Shown piece after piece: positions 52,083 through 61,301 of a DNA stretch of 64,000 nucleotides. The number at the start of each line of letters is the position of its first letter. Position 1 is the first letter of the stretch. The notes under the pieces are model-generated. The model was given only the letters and a program-made list of their open reading frames with translations, had not been told where the DNA came from and did no database searches. Made by a program: the position numbers and the translations under genes. The DNA lies in the NCBI RefSeq assembly GCF_001463765.1, contig NZ_BBWK01000021.1, positions 1 through 64,000 of the forward strand, given 5' to 3'. The stretch is from Aureimonas sp. AU4 (GTDB lineage: Bacteria; Pseudomonadota; Alphaproteobacteria; Rhizobiales; Rhizobiaceae).

Positions 52083-52119
52083 TTGACATTCTAATATACC
52101 AGTTGCTACATCGTGCCAA
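52083..52119. promoter_or_regulatory. Overlapping divergent promoters of the hexuronate locus
   Basis: Plus strand: consensus -35 TTGACA (52083-52088) with a weak -10 TACATC (52107-52112). Minus strand: -35 TTGGCA (52114-52119), 17-nt spacer, -10 TATTAG (52091-52096). The AT-rich CTAATATACC at 52091-52100 falls in both promoters and is the likely site for the FCD regulator. Confidence 0.5.
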
Positions 52120-52169
52120 GGTCGCATCCCGGCGGGAAGACGGGACGCAGACCTTCGGGGGGACTTCGC

Positions 52170-53570
52170 ATGGCGCTTCATCCGGACCGGCTCCTGCCCA
52201 TCGAGCCTGAGGCAAGAGCCGTCGCGCGCCGGCTCTTCGCCGAGGTCGCGTCGTTGCCGATCGTCTCGCCGCACGGCCATACCGAGCCGGTCTGGTATGC
52301 CGAGAACCCGCGCTTTCCCGATCCCGCCGCGTTGTTCGTGGTGCCCGACCACTACATCTTCCGCATGCTCTACAGCCAAGGCGTGCCGCTGGAGGCGCTC
52401 GGCGTGCCGCGCGCGGACGGCGGCTCCGTGGAAACCGACGGACGCGCCATCTGGCGGCTCTTCGCCCGGCACTACGCGCTGTTTCGCGGCACGCCCTCGC
52501 GCCTGTGGTTCGAGCATTCGATGCAGGATGTCTTCGGCATCGAGGAGCGCCTGTCGGAAGCCAATGCCGACGCGCTCTACGACCGCATCGCCGAGGCGCT
52601 GGCGAGCGACGCCATGCGGCCGCGCGAGCTCATGGAGCGCTTCCGCATCGAGGTGATCGCGACCACCGACGCCGCTACCGACGACCTCCGGCATCACGAC
52701 GCGATCCGCCGAAGCGGCTGGAACGGTCGGGTCGTTCCGACCTACCGCCCCGACGCGGTGGTGGACCCCGACAGGCCCGGCTTCGCGGAGGCGCTGGCCG
52801 GCTTCACGGCCCTGGCCGGCGAGCCCGACACGTGGGAGGGCTATCTGGCCGCGCATCGCGCGCGCCGGGCCTATTTCCGAGAGCGCGGGGCGACCGCGAG
52901 CGACCACGGCCACCCGAGCGCGCGCACGGCCGATCTCGGATCCGCCGAGGCGGCCCGCCTCTTCGACCGGGTCCGCGCGGGCACGGCGGATGCGGGCGAG
53001 CGCGAGCTCTTCCGCGCCCAGATGCTCACCGAGATGGCGCGCATGAGCCGTGACGACGGGCTCGTCATGCAGATCCATCCCGGCTCGCGGCGCAACCACA
53101 ACCCCGCCGTCTTCCAGCGCTTCGGCTTCGACAAGGGCGCCGACATTCCGGGCCCGACCGACTATGTGGAGGCGCTGCGCCCGCTGCTCGCGGCGGTCGG
53201 CAACGACCCTTCCGTGACCGTGATCCTCTTCACGCTGGACGAGACCGCCTTCGGCCGCGAGCTCGCCCCGCTCGCCGGCCACTACCCCGCCCTGCGGCTC
53301 GGGCCGCCCTGGTGGTTCTTCGACAGCCCGGAAGGCATGCGGCGCTTCCGCGAGACGACCACCGAGACGGCGGGCTTCCGCAACACGGTCGGCTTCAACG
53401 ACGACACGCGCGCCTTCCTGTCGATCCCCGCGCGCCACGACATGGCGCGGCGCGTCGACTGCGCCTATCTCGCCCGCCTCGTCGCCGACGGGCGCCTCGA
53501 CGAGGACGAGGCGCACGAGACCGCGCACGAGCTTGCCTACGGCCTTGCCAAGCAGGCCTACCGACTTTGA
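52170..53570 (+). CDS. uxaC: Glucuronate/galacturonate isomerase (UxaC)
   Basis: Isomerises D-glucuronate to D-fructuronate (and galacturonate to tagaturonate). The 466-aa enzyme has the UxaC signature: LPIVSPHGHTEPVWYAENPRF (metal HxH), FVVPDHYIFRMLYSQGV, EHSMQDVFGIEERLSEANAD, EVIATTDAATDDLRHHDAI, MQIHPGSRRNHNP, and GPPWWFFDSPEGMRRFRETT. The ATG at 52170 has a run of G (GGGGGGA) upstream; an earlier in-frame ATG at 52113 overlaps the promoter and is rejected. It is the first gene of the plus-strand hexuronate operon. Confidence 0.96.
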   Translation: MALHPDRLLPIEPEARAVARRLFAEVASLPIVSPHGHTEPVWYAENPRFPDPAALFVVPDHYIFRMLYSQGVPLEALGVPRADGGSVETDGRAIWRLFARHYALFRGTPSRLWFEHSMQDVFGIEERLSEANADALYDRIAEALASDAMRPRELMERFRIEVIATTDAATDDLRHHDAIRRSGWNGRVVPTYRPDAVVDPDRPGFAEALAGFTALAGEPDTWEGYLAAHRARRAYFRERGATASDHGHPSARTADLGSAEAARLFDRVRAGTADAGERELFRAQMLTEMARMSRDDGLVMQIHPGSRRNHNPAVFQRFGFDKGADIPGPTDYVEALRPLLAAVGNDPSVTVILFTLDETAFGRELAPLAGHYPALRLGPPWWFFDSPEGMRRFRETTTETAGFRNTVGFNDDTRAFLSIPARHDMARRVDCAYLARLVADGRLDEDEAHETAHELAYGLAKQAYRL

Positions 53571-53619
53571 CCTCAAGGGAGCCGGCCCCTTTGCCGGTGC
53601 GATCTGGGAGGATTTGCCA

Positions 53620-54798
53620 ATGACCATCACCCGCAGGCGCTTCATGGCGACGACCGCAGCGGCCGCTGCCGGCGTCACCGTCTTCGGCGGCCGCGCCTTC
53701 GCCGCGCTCCAGGCGCCCTCCAGCCCCGTCACGATCACGGTCGCGGACGTGGCGGGTAACCTTGCCCTCACGCAGGCCGCGATGGAACGCTACACGGCGG
53801 CCAAACCCGAATGGGCGAGCCGCATCGCCTTCACCAAGGCGCCCGCGCCCGAGCTACCGGGCAAGCTGCGGGCGCAGCAGGCGGCGGGCCGGGTCGACAT
53901 CGACCTCGTGCTCACCGGCACCGACGCGCTCTCGGCCGGTCTCGACCAGGGCATCTGGACGGACCTGTCGCCCTACATGGCGGATCTGCCCAACCTCGAG
54001 GGCATCTACATTCCCCAGGCCTTCAAGATGCAGGGCATGGCGAAGAATCACGGGGTGGTCGTCTCCTACTACCCGTCCGGGCCCCTGATCGAGTACATGC
54101 CCGACCGCGTGCCGACGCCGCCCAAGACCGCCGAAGAGCTGCTGGCCTGGACCAAGGCGAACCCCAACAAGTTCATCTACGCGCGCCCCGCCAACTCCGG
54201 CCCGGGCCGCACCTTCCTGATGGGCCTGCCCTACCTCCTGGGCGACAGCGACCCGCGCGATCCCGAGAAGGGCTGGGAGAAGACCTGGGCCTTCCTCGAG
54301 GCGCTGGGGCAGAATGTCGAGTACTACGCGTCCGGCACGACGCAGACCATGCGCGAGTTCGGCGAGGGCACGCGCGACATCGTCGTCTCCACCACGGGCT
54401 GGGACATCAACCCACGCGTGCTCGGCACCGTGCCGGCCGAGGCCGAGGTCGGAACGCTCCAGGGTTTCCACTGGGTGACGGACGCCCACTACATGGTGGT
54501 GCCCAAGGGCGTCGCCCCGGAGAAGCTCGCCGTTCTCCTCGACCTCATGAACTTCATGCTGACGCCCGAGTCCCAGGCCTACGCCTATGACGAGGGCTAC
54601 TTCTATCCCGGCCCGGCGGTGAAGGACGTGCCCCTGTCCATGGCGCCCGAGTCGAGCCAGGCGGCGATCAAGGAGTTCGGCCGGCCGCAATACGACGAGT
54701 GGATCGCCGGCAATCCGATGGAGATCCCGCTCGACGCCGACAAGCTCGTCGCCGCCTTCCGCATCTGGGACGAGCGGATCGGCGCCAAGAAGGGCTGA
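53620..54798 (+). CDS. ABC transporter substrate-binding protein (family 1) of the hexuronate locus
   Basis: A 392-aa binding protein with a Tat-type signal (MTITRRRFMATTAAAAAG, cleavage near AFA-A at about residue 29). The mature domain starts VTITVADVAGNLALTQAAM, with IDLVLTGTDALSAGLDQGIW, and WVTDAHYMVVPKGVAPEKL. It resembles proteins for small anions or sugars that work with FbpB/PotB-type permeases. Located after uxaC and before its ATPase and permeases, it most likely binds hexuronates or oligo-uronides. The ATG at 53620 has GGGAGG upstream. A stable hairpin follows its stop. Confidence 0.87.
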   Translation: MTITRRRFMATTAAAAAGVTVFGGRAFAALQAPSSPVTITVADVAGNLALTQAAMERYTAAKPEWASRIAFTKAPAPELPGKLRAQQAAGRVDIDLVLTGTDALSAGLDQGIWTDLSPYMADLPNLEGIYIPQAFKMQGMAKNHGVVVSYYPSGPLIEYMPDRVPTPPKTAEELLAWTKANPNKFIYARPANSGPGRTFLMGLPYLLGDSDPRDPEKGWEKTWAFLEALGQNVEYYASGTTQTMREFGEGTRDIVVSTTGWDINPRVLGTVPAEAEVGTLQGFHWVTDAHYMVVPKGVAPEKLAVLLDLMNFMLTPESQAYAYDEGYFYPGPAVKDVPLSMAPESSQAAIKEFGRPQYDEWIAGNPMEIPLDADKLVAAFRIWDERIGAKKG

Positions 54799-54813
54799 CG
54801 CCCTTCCCCCATC

Positions 54814-54842
54814 GCGGCGGCCGCACCCGCACCGGCCGCCGC
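54814..54842 (+). repeat. Hairpin after the hexuronate-locus binding-protein gene
   Basis: GCGGCGGCC, an 11-nt loop, GGCCGCCGC: a 9-bp perfect stem in the 77-nt gap before the ATPase gene, without a T-run. It occupies the same position as the hairpins after other binding-protein genes in this window. Confidence 0.5.
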
Positions 54843-54875
54843 CCTTCCCTGCCCGCCGTCCGGAGGCCGTTCGCG

Positions 54876-55976
54876 ATGAATGCCCATTCCTCACCGACCC
54901 AGCCCGCCGGGCGCGCCGCCTCGCCCCATGCCGACGGAGGCCGCCTGGAACTCGTCGGCCTGCGCCGGGCCTTCGGCTCCTACACGGCGCTGGACGGGAT
55001 CGACCTCGCCGTCGAGGGCGGCGAGTTCATCGCCCTCCTCGGGCCGTCGGGCTGCGGCAAGTCCACGGCGCTCAACTGCATCGCCGGCCTCCTGCCCCTG
55101 ACGGGCGGCGAGATCCGCCTTGACGGACGCCCGATCCACGAGCTGGAGCCCGAGAAGCGCGGCTTCGGCATGGTGTTCCAGAGCTACGCGCTGTTTCCGC
55201 ACATGACGATCCGGAAGAACGTGGGCTTCGGCCTCGCCATGCAGGGCGTGCCGCACGCCGAGGCCGACGCGCGGATCGACGCCGCGCTCGACCTCGTGCG
55301 CCTGCGCAACCAGGCCGACAAGCTGCCGGGGCAGCTCTCGGGCGGCCAGCAGCAGCGCGTCGCGATCGCCCGCGCCATCGTGATCCGCCCGCCCGTCGTC
55401 CTGATGGACGAGCCGCTCTCCAACCTCGACGCCAAGCTGCGCCTGGAGATGCGCGCCGAGATCCGCGCCATCCATGAGGCGATCGGCTCCACCACCATCT
55501 ACGTCACGCACGACCAGGACGAGGCGCTGTCGCTGGCCGACCGCATCGTCGTCATGGCGAACGGCGTGATCCGGCAGGTCGGCGCGCCCGAGGATCTCTA
55601 CGAGCGTCCCGCGCATGGCGACGTCGCCGACTTCATGGGCTTTCGCACGCGCATCCCCGCGCGCGTCCTCGACGCGGACGGCACGGTCGAGGCGGCGGGC
55701 GCGCGGCTGACGCTGCCGCCCGCGCGCGGCCATGCGCCGGGCTCGGCCGTCTCGATCTCGGTGCGCCCGGAAGACCTGGTCGCCGGCGCCGCGGAGGGCC
55801 TGCCCGCCGAGGTGCGCTCGATCGAGTATCGCGGCCGCGCCTGGTTCGGCTCGGCGGCGCTCGCCGACGGCACGCTCGTCTTCTTCCGCTCCGAAGGCCA
55901 TCTGGCGCACGGGCGCCGCGTCGCCCTGAGCTTCGATCCCGCGCGCACGCTCGTCTTTCCCGCCGAGGCCGCATGA
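54876..55976 (+). CDS. ABC transporter ATPase (PotA/UgpC-like, with TOBE domain)
   Basis: A 366-aa ATP-binding protein. It has Walker A LLGPSGCGKSTAL, Q-loop MVFQSYALFPHMT, signature LSGGQQQRVAIARAI, Walker B VVLMDEPLSNLD and H-loop YVTHDQDEAL, then a C-terminal TOBE/OB region (VSISVRPEDLVAGAAEG). It energises the two permeases that follow. Because the amino-sugar importer at 5303-8397 has no ATPase of its own, this MsmX-like protein could also serve it. The ATG at 54876 has GGAGG upstream; the stop overlaps the next gene by 4 nt. Confidence 0.92.
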   Translation: MNAHSSPTQPAGRAASPHADGGRLELVGLRRAFGSYTALDGIDLAVEGGEFIALLGPSGCGKSTALNCIAGLLPLTGGEIRLDGRPIHELEPEKRGFGMVFQSYALFPHMTIRKNVGFGLAMQGVPHAEADARIDAALDLVRLRNQADKLPGQLSGGQQQRVAIARAIVIRPPVVLMDEPLSNLDAKLRLEMRAEIRAIHEAIGSTTIYVTHDQDEALSLADRIVVMANGVIRQVGAPEDLYERPAHGDVADFMGFRTRIPARVLDADGTVEAAGARLTLPPARGHAPGSAVSISVRPEDLVAGAAEGLPAEVRSIEYRGRAWFGSAALADGTLVFFRSEGHLAHGRRVALSFDPARTLVFPAEAA

Positions 55977-56887
55977 GCCGCGCAGCCCTCGCCCCCCCTT
56001 CCGCGCGCGCCGCGCGTCCCTCGCTGCGGCTGCGCCTGGCGGCCCGGGGCATCGACGGCACGACGCTTCTCGTCCTGCCGGGTCTTGCGGCGGTGCTCGC
56101 GCTCTTCGTCTATCCCTTCCTCTACGGCCTCGTGGACTCGCTCACGCCCCTCGAGGGCGCCTGGTACGAGAACTACCGACGCTTCTTCTCCGACCCGTTT
56201 CTCTACGACACGATCGGCGCGACGCTCTGGCTGGCCCTGCCGGTCACGATCGTGAACCTCGCGCTCGCCGTGCCGATCGCCTTCCGCGTCCGGCTGATGC
56301 GGCGCCAGCGCCTTCTCACCACGCTCCTCGTCCTGCCGATCACGCTCGGCACGGTGCTGGTGGCCGAAGGGCTCCTGAACTTCCTCGGGCCGCGCGGCTG
56401 GTTCAACCAGTCCCTGATGCTGATCGGGCTGATCGACGCCCCGCTGCGCCTCACCAACAACTACTGGGGCGTCTTCGCCTCGCTGCTGATCACCGGCTTT
56501 CCCTTCGCCTTCCTGCTGACGCTCTCCTACGTCTCGGGCATCGATCCCGCGATCGAGCAGGCCGCCGCCACGCTCGGCGCCAACGCGCGCCGGCGCTTCA
56601 CGCGCATCTTCCTGCCGCTTCTCGTGCCGGGGCTCGCCGTCACCTTCTGCCTCGCCTTCGTGCAGGCCTTCGCCGTGTTCCCGTCGGCGGTGCTTCTCGG
56701 CGCGCCGGCGGGCCCGACGCGCGTCATCTCGATCGCCGCCTATTCGGCGGCCTTCGAGCAGTACGACCATTCGCTGGGCTCGGCGATCGCCATCATCATG
56801 GGCCTCGTGCAGCTCGCCGTGGTTCTCCTGGTGCTGGGCGTGCGCGGCCTGTTCTATCGCGGCCCGGCCGGCGGAACGAAGGGGTGA
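55973..56887 (+). CDS. ABC transporter permease, first subunit (hexuronate locus)
   Basis: A 304-aa permease. It has a basic proline-rich N-terminus, a first span TLLVLPGLAAVLALFVYPFL, then LWLALPVTIVNLALAVPIAF, and an EAA-like loop IDPAIEQAAATLGANARRRFTRIFLPLLVPG. It belongs to the PotB/FbpB-like binding-protein-dependent permeases. It pairs with the 56892 gene after a 4-nt gap and overlaps the ATPase stop (ATGA). Confidence 0.9.
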   Translation: MSRAALAPPSARAARPSLRLRLAARGIDGTTLLVLPGLAAVLALFVYPFLYGLVDSLTPLEGAWYENYRRFFSDPFLYDTIGATLWLALPVTIVNLALAVPIAFRVRLMRRQRLLTTLLVLPITLGTVLVAEGLLNFLGPRGWFNQSLMLIGLIDAPLRLTNNYWGVFASLLITGFPFAFLLTLSYVSGIDPAIEQAAATLGANARRRFTRIFLPLLVPGLAVTFCLAFVQAFAVFPSAVLLGAPAGPTRVISIAAYSAAFEQYDHSLGSAIAIIMGLVQLAVVLLVLGVRGLFYRGPAGGTKG

Positions 56888-56891
56888 CACC

Positions 56892-57737
56892 ATGATCCGC
56901 GATCAAGGCATCGGCTCGAAGCTGTGGCGCACCGCCGTCTGGGCGGTCGTCGTCCTCTTCGTCCTCAACCTTCTCGGCGTCATCGCGACCGTGGTGACGA
57001 ACTCGTTCGCCACGCGGTGGCTCGGCACCTGGCTGCCGGTGGACTGGACGACGCGCTGGTACGTCTCGGCCTGGCGCGAGTTCCAGCTGACGGAGGTCCT
57101 GTCGGTCACCTTCCGGATCGTCTTCCTGGTCACGCTCCTGTCGGGCCTCATCGGCATCACCACGGCCTACGCGCTGGCGCGGCGCGACTTTCCCGGCAAG
57201 CGCTTCGCGATCCTCCTGTTCCTCCTGCCGCTGCTCGTGCCCCCGCTCACATACGGCATCCCGCTCGCCACACTTCTCTACCAGGTGGGTCTCGGCGGAA
57301 CGTTCTGGGGCGTCGTGATCATCAACCTCGTGCCCTCGATCCCCTTCGTGGTGCTGGTGATGATCCCCTTCATCGAGCAGATCGACCCGCGCATCGAGGC
57401 GGCCGCCCGCGTCTTCGGCGCGGGCACCACCAGCCTCTTCACCCGCATCCTCCTGCCGCTTCTCCTGCCCGGCATGCTGGCGGCGCTGCTTCTCGTGCTG
57501 GTGCGCACGATCGCCATGTTCGAGCTGACCTTCCTGGTCGCCGGCCCGACCAGCCAAACGCTGGTGGTCTCGCTCTACTACGCGGTCTTCGCCTCGGGCG
57601 TGCGCGCCTCGCAGTCGATCGACGCCATGGCGGTGGTGTACATGATCACGACCCTGTTCTGGCTCGTCCTGGCCCTTCGATTCGTCAACCCGACGCAGAT
57701 CGTGGCGCGCGCCAAGCAGTCCCAGCCCGCACACTGA
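56892..57737 (+). CDS. ABC transporter permease, second subunit (hexuronate locus)
   Basis: A 281-aa permease. It has a first span WAVVVLFVLNLLGVIATVV, then LVTLLSGLIGITTAYALARRDFPGKR, LFLLPLLVPPLTYGIPLATL, and the EAA loop IDPRIEAAARVFGAGTTSLFTRILLPLLLPG. This is typical of PotC/FbpB-type second permeases. It completes the importer encoded between uxaC and uxuB. An ATG just after the preceding stop is used; the uxuB start follows 7 nt after its stop. Confidence 0.9.
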   Translation: MIRDQGIGSKLWRTAVWAVVVLFVLNLLGVIATVVTNSFATRWLGTWLPVDWTTRWYVSAWREFQLTEVLSVTFRIVFLVTLLSGLIGITTAYALARRDFPGKRFAILLFLLPLLVPPLTYGIPLATLLYQVGLGGTFWGVVIINLVPSIPFVVLVMIPFIEQIDPRIEAAARVFGAGTTSLFTRILLPLLLPGMLAALLLVLVRTIAMFELTFLVAGPTSQTLVVSLYYAVFASGVRASQSIDAMAVVYMITTLFWLVLALRFVNPTQIVARAKQSQPAH

Positions 57738-57744
57738 GGCCCCG

Positions 57745-59211
57745 ATGACCCGCCTGTCGAATACGACGCTCGACCGTCTCCCCGCCAAGGTGGCGCGGCC
57801 CGCCTTCGACCGCGCCGGCGCCCGGACCGGCATCGTGCATCTCGGCCTCGGCGCGTTCCACCGCGCCCATCAGGCGGCCTATACGGACGCGGTGCTGGCG
57901 GGTGGCGACTTGGGCTGGGGCATCTGCGGCGTGTCGCTCCGTTCGCCCGAGACGCGCGACGCGCTCCAGCCGCAGGACGGGCTCTACACGCTCGCCGTCC
58001 GCGACGGCTCGGGCGACCGGTTCCACGTGATCGGCGCGATCCTCGAGTCGCTGGTCGCGCCCGAGGACCCGGAAGCCGTGCTCGCCCGCCTGTGCGCGGC
58101 GGACACGCGCATCGTCTCCCTCACGGTCACCGAGAAGGGCTACTGCCACCTTCCCGCCACCGGCGAGCTCGACGAGGCGCATCCCGACATCCGGCACGAC
58201 CTCGCCCATCCCGGCCGCCCGAAAAGCGCGGTCGGCTTCCTGGTCGAGGCGATCGCGCGCCGCCGGGCCGCCGGCATTCCGCCCTTCACGGTCCTGTCCT
58301 GCGACAACCTTCCCGCCAACGGGCAAACGGCGGGGCGCGTCGTGGCGCGCTTCGCGGCGCTGCGCGATCCCGAGCTCGGCCGCTTCGTCCAATCCGAGGT
58401 CTCGTTCCCCTCCTCCATGGTGGACCGCATCGTGCCCGCCACCACGGACGCCGACCGGGCGCTGGTGGCCGGTGCGCTCGAACAGGAGGACCGCTGGCCC
58501 GTCATGGCCGAGCCCTTCACGCAATGGGTGATCGAGGACCGCTTTCCGGCGGGCCGTCCGGCCTGGGACGCCACCTTCGTGCGGGAGGTCGAACCCTTCG
58601 AGCTGATGAAGCTGCGCCTTCTCAACGGCTCGCACTCGACGCTCAGCTATCTCGGCTACCTCGCCGGCCACGAGACGGTGGCGGAGACGATGGGCGCCCC
58701 CGGCTTCGAGGCGCTCCTGCGGGGCCTGATGCGCGAGGAAGCCTCGCCGACGCTCGCTCCCCTGCCCGGCTTCGATCTGGCCGCCTATCGCGACCAGCTC
58801 CTCGCCCGCTTCCGGAACCCGGCGCTGCGCCACCGCACCTGGCAGATCGCCATGGACGGCTCGCAGAAGCTGCCGCAACGCCTGCTCGGCACGATCCGCG
58901 ACCGGCTGGCTGCCGGCGAGGCCTTCGATCGCCTGGCGCTCGGCGTCGCGGCCTGGATGGTCTATGTGCGCGGCACGGACGAGCGCGGCGGGCCGATCGA
59001 CGTGCGCGACCCCCTTGCCAAGGATCTGGCCGAGGCGACGCACGGGCACACCGATGCGGCCGGTCTCATGGCGGCGTGCCTCGGCTTCGAGACCGTCTTC
59101 GGCCGCGACCTGCCGGCCTCGGCCACGTTCCGTGACGCCGTGGAGCGGGCGCTCTCGGAGCTCCTGCGGGAGGGCGCGGCGCGAACCGTCGCCCGCTTCG
59201 GAACGGCCTGA
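57745..59211 (+). CDS. uxuB: Fructuronate reductase / mannitol dehydrogenase family (UxuB)
   Basis: Reduces D-fructuronate to D-mannonate with NADH, linking UxaC and UxuA. The 488-aa long-chain polyol dehydrogenase shows TGIVHLGLGAFHRAHQAAYTD (nucleotide-binding region), VSLTVTEKGYCHLP, VLSCDNLPANGQT, FPSSMVDRIVPATT, and the active-site FELMKLRLLNGSHSTLSYLG with the catalytic Lys, Asn and His. The operon order uxaC, transporter, uxuB, with uxuA divergent, makes this assignment firmer than mannitol dehydrogenase. The tail (ELLREGAARTVARF) is ordinary. Confidence 0.92.
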   Translation: MTRLSNTTLDRLPAKVARPAFDRAGARTGIVHLGLGAFHRAHQAAYTDAVLAGGDLGWGICGVSLRSPETRDALQPQDGLYTLAVRDGSGDRFHVIGAILESLVAPEDPEAVLARLCAADTRIVSLTVTEKGYCHLPATGELDEAHPDIRHDLAHPGRPKSAVGFLVEAIARRRAAGIPPFTVLSCDNLPANGQTAGRVVARFAALRDPELGRFVQSEVSFPSSMVDRIVPATTDADRALVAGALEQEDRWPVMAEPFTQWVIEDRFPAGRPAWDATFVREVEPFELMKLRLLNGSHSTLSYLGYLAGHETVAETMGAPGFEALLRGLMREEASPTLAPLPGFDLAAYRDQLLARFRNPALRHRTWQIAMDGSQKLPQRLLGTIRDRLAAGEAFDRLALGVAAWMVYVRGTDERGGPIDVRDPLAKDLAEATHGHTDAAGLMAACLGFETVFGRDLPASATFRDAVERALSELLREGAARTVARFGTA

Positions 59212-59250
59212 ACGGTCGGTTCGGGCGGGACCGCGCGACGGCGCCTCGGC

Positions 59251-61263
59251 TCAAAGGTTGTCGCGCTCGATCGTCTCGTTCCAGCGGCGGCTCCAGACGG
59301 GCTTGTCGCCCTCGAAGGCCGCGTGCTCCACGGTGAGATGGAAGCGCTCGCGGTCGCCGGTCAGGACGCAGCGCGTCTGCGTCCGCGTGCGCCAGCCCTC
59401 GCGCCCCATCTCGTAGCTTTGCTCAAGGACGTAGCGCGCCGAGAGCGGATCGTCGTCGCGGATCCGCAGCTCTCGCCGCAGCGAGTGCGACAGCTCCGTG
59501 CCGGTCTCGTCGAAGCGCAGGACGCCCTCGCCGAACAGGCCGCCGACGCCCTCCGTCACGTAGGTCGTCTCGCCCGTCACGTGGTCCTGCGTCGACCAGC
59601 GGCGCACGGAGCCGGGATCGAGCTGCGTCACCGGGGTCGCGGGTCCCCGAGCCGGCGGCGGGAAGACCGGGGAGGCATCGTCGTTGCGCCGGCGCATCGG
59701 CAGCTCCAAACGGCTGGCGCCCGTGTCCAGCGTCAGCGTCGCGGCGTGAGGCGCCGGCCAGACCAGCGGCCAGTAGCTGGTGGCGACCGCCAGGCGCACG
59801 CGGCTTCCCGCCGCAAAGCGATGGCCGCAGTCGCCGAGCGTGACACGCACGTCCACCCATTCGCCGGGCACCAGCGCCTCGGGGCTCTCGTGTCCGTCGC
59901 GGTGGGACAGGTTCAGGACCTGGTAGGAGACGCGCGTGACGGCGCCGTCCGGCAGGACCTCCGACAGCCGCACGGCGATCTGCGCCTGCGGGGCGTCGGA
60001 CCGCAGCCGGACGTGAAGCACGGGTGCGCCCAGCACCGGCAGCGGCTCGGCCAGGACCGGCGTCTCGAACACGAGCGCGCCGCCGTCGTCGAGCCGCTGG
60101 TCCACCGGCATCTCGCCGACGCAGCCCGTTCCCATCCACTCGCCGCCCGCGCGCCCGTGGCTCTGCGGCGAGCGGATCGAGCGCTCGCCGCCCCCGGCGG
60201 CTTCATCCAGCCGAAGCGAGCCGTCCGCGCCGAGCCCGAGCGGGCGCATCGCGATGCCGGGCGATGGGATAGCGGGCTCGCCCACCCAGCGCCCGGGCGT
60301 TTGGGTCCGCGTGCCGGCCGGCGCGTAGCTGTCCGACAGCCAGGCACGCAGCATGGGCTCGCGCATGATGCCGCGGTCCTCGCCCTTCAGCCAATGGTCC
60401 CACCAGCGCACCGCCTCCTGGAGGAAGCCGATGGCCGGGCCGGGCACGCCGTCCTGCGGATAGATGTGGCCCCAGGGGCCGATGATGCCGAGGCGCGGCA
60501 CCTGGAGGTTGGCGAGAAGGCGGGGCACCGCGTTGGTGTAGCTGTCGGCCCACCCGCCCACCGCGAGCACCGGACATTCGATCGCCGACCAGTCCTCCTG
60601 AACCGAGCCGTGCTTCCAGTAGTCGTCGTAGCGCTGGTGACGCATCCACAGGGCGGGAAAGAGCGGCAGATGCTCGAGCCGCTCGATCCAGCGCTCGCGC
60701 CAGGTCTCGCCGACGATCGCGGGGTCCAATGGGCGCGACTGGTAGGCGAGCATGATCGCGCCCCACCAGAGATTGTCGTTGAGGAGGCATCCGCCCATGA
60801 AGTGGATGTCGTCGCGGAAGCGGTCGTCGGTGGAGTAGGCCGAGATGATCGCCTTGAGGGCGGGCGGGCGGCGGGCGGCGACCTGGAGAGCGTTGAAGCC
60901 GCCCCAGCTCTTGCCCATCATGCCGACCGAGCCCGTGCACCAGCCTTGCGCGGCGATCCAGGCGATGACGTCGAGCGCGTCCTCCTGCTCCTGGAGGAGG
61001 TACTCGTCGTCCATCAGGCCGTCGGACTCGCCCGTGCCGCGCATGTCGACGCGCAGCGCCGCATAGCCGTTCTCGGCGAAGAAGCCGTGCATGGGCTCGT
61101 CGCGCCCGCGCGTTCCGTCGTGCTTACGATAGGGAATGTATTCGAGGATCGCGGGGACCGGTGCCTCGCTCGCCCCTGCCGGCAGCCAGAGCCGCGCGCC
61201 GAGGCGCGTGCCGTCGCGCAGGGGGACCCAAAGGTGCTCGGTGATCTCGACGGTCATGGCCAT
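59251..61263 (-). CDS. CocE/NonD (S15 X-Pro dipeptidyl-peptidase-like) serine hydrolase
   Basis: A 670-aa alpha/beta hydrolase of the CocE/S15 group, which cleaves esters, acylated amino acids or X-Pro peptides. It has HLWVPLRDGTRLGARLWLP near the start, LEYIPYRKHDGT, ALRVDMRGTGESDGL, and the nucleophile elbow GMMGKSWGGFNALQ at about residues 116-129. WADSYTNAVPRLLA and IGPWGHIYPQ carry the acid and His candidates. The C-terminal jelly roll (from about 400) has RLRSDAPQAQIAVRLSEVLP. The start could be ATG at 61263 or 61257. It is encoded downstream of a peptide-type importer on the same strand, so its substrate is probably what that importer brings in. Confidence 0.9.
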   Translation of the reverse strand: MAMTVEITEHLWVPLRDGTRLGARLWLPAGASEAPVPAILEYIPYRKHDGTRGRDEPMHGFFAENGYAALRVDMRGTGESDGLMDDEYLLQEQEDALDVIAWIAAQGWCTGSVGMMGKSWGGFNALQVAARRPPALKAIISAYSTDDRFRDDIHFMGGCLLNDNLWWGAIMLAYQSRPLDPAIVGETWRERWIERLEHLPLFPALWMRHQRYDDYWKHGSVQEDWSAIECPVLAVGGWADSYTNAVPRLLANLQVPRLGIIGPWGHIYPQDGVPGPAIGFLQEAVRWWDHWLKGEDRGIMREPMLRAWLSDSYAPAGTRTQTPGRWVGEPAIPSPGIAMRPLGLGADGSLRLDEAAGGGERSIRSPQSHGRAGGEWMGTGCVGEMPVDQRLDDGGALVFETPVLAEPLPVLGAPVLHVRLRSDAPQAQIAVRLSEVLPDGAVTRVSYQVLNLSHRDGHESPEALVPGEWVDVRVTLGDCGHRFAAGSRVRLAVATSYWPLVWPAPHAATLTLDTGASRLELPMRRRNDDASPVFPPPARGPATPVTQLDPGSVRRWSTQDHVTGETTYVTEGVGGLFGEGVLRFDETGTELSHSLRRELRIRDDDPLSARYVLEQSYEMGREGWRTRTQTRCVLTGDRERFHLTVEHAAFEGDKPVWSRRWNETIERDNL

Positions 61264-61301
61264 GGTCTCGGGAATGGATGTCGGGGCGCGGTCCCGCGCG
61301 G

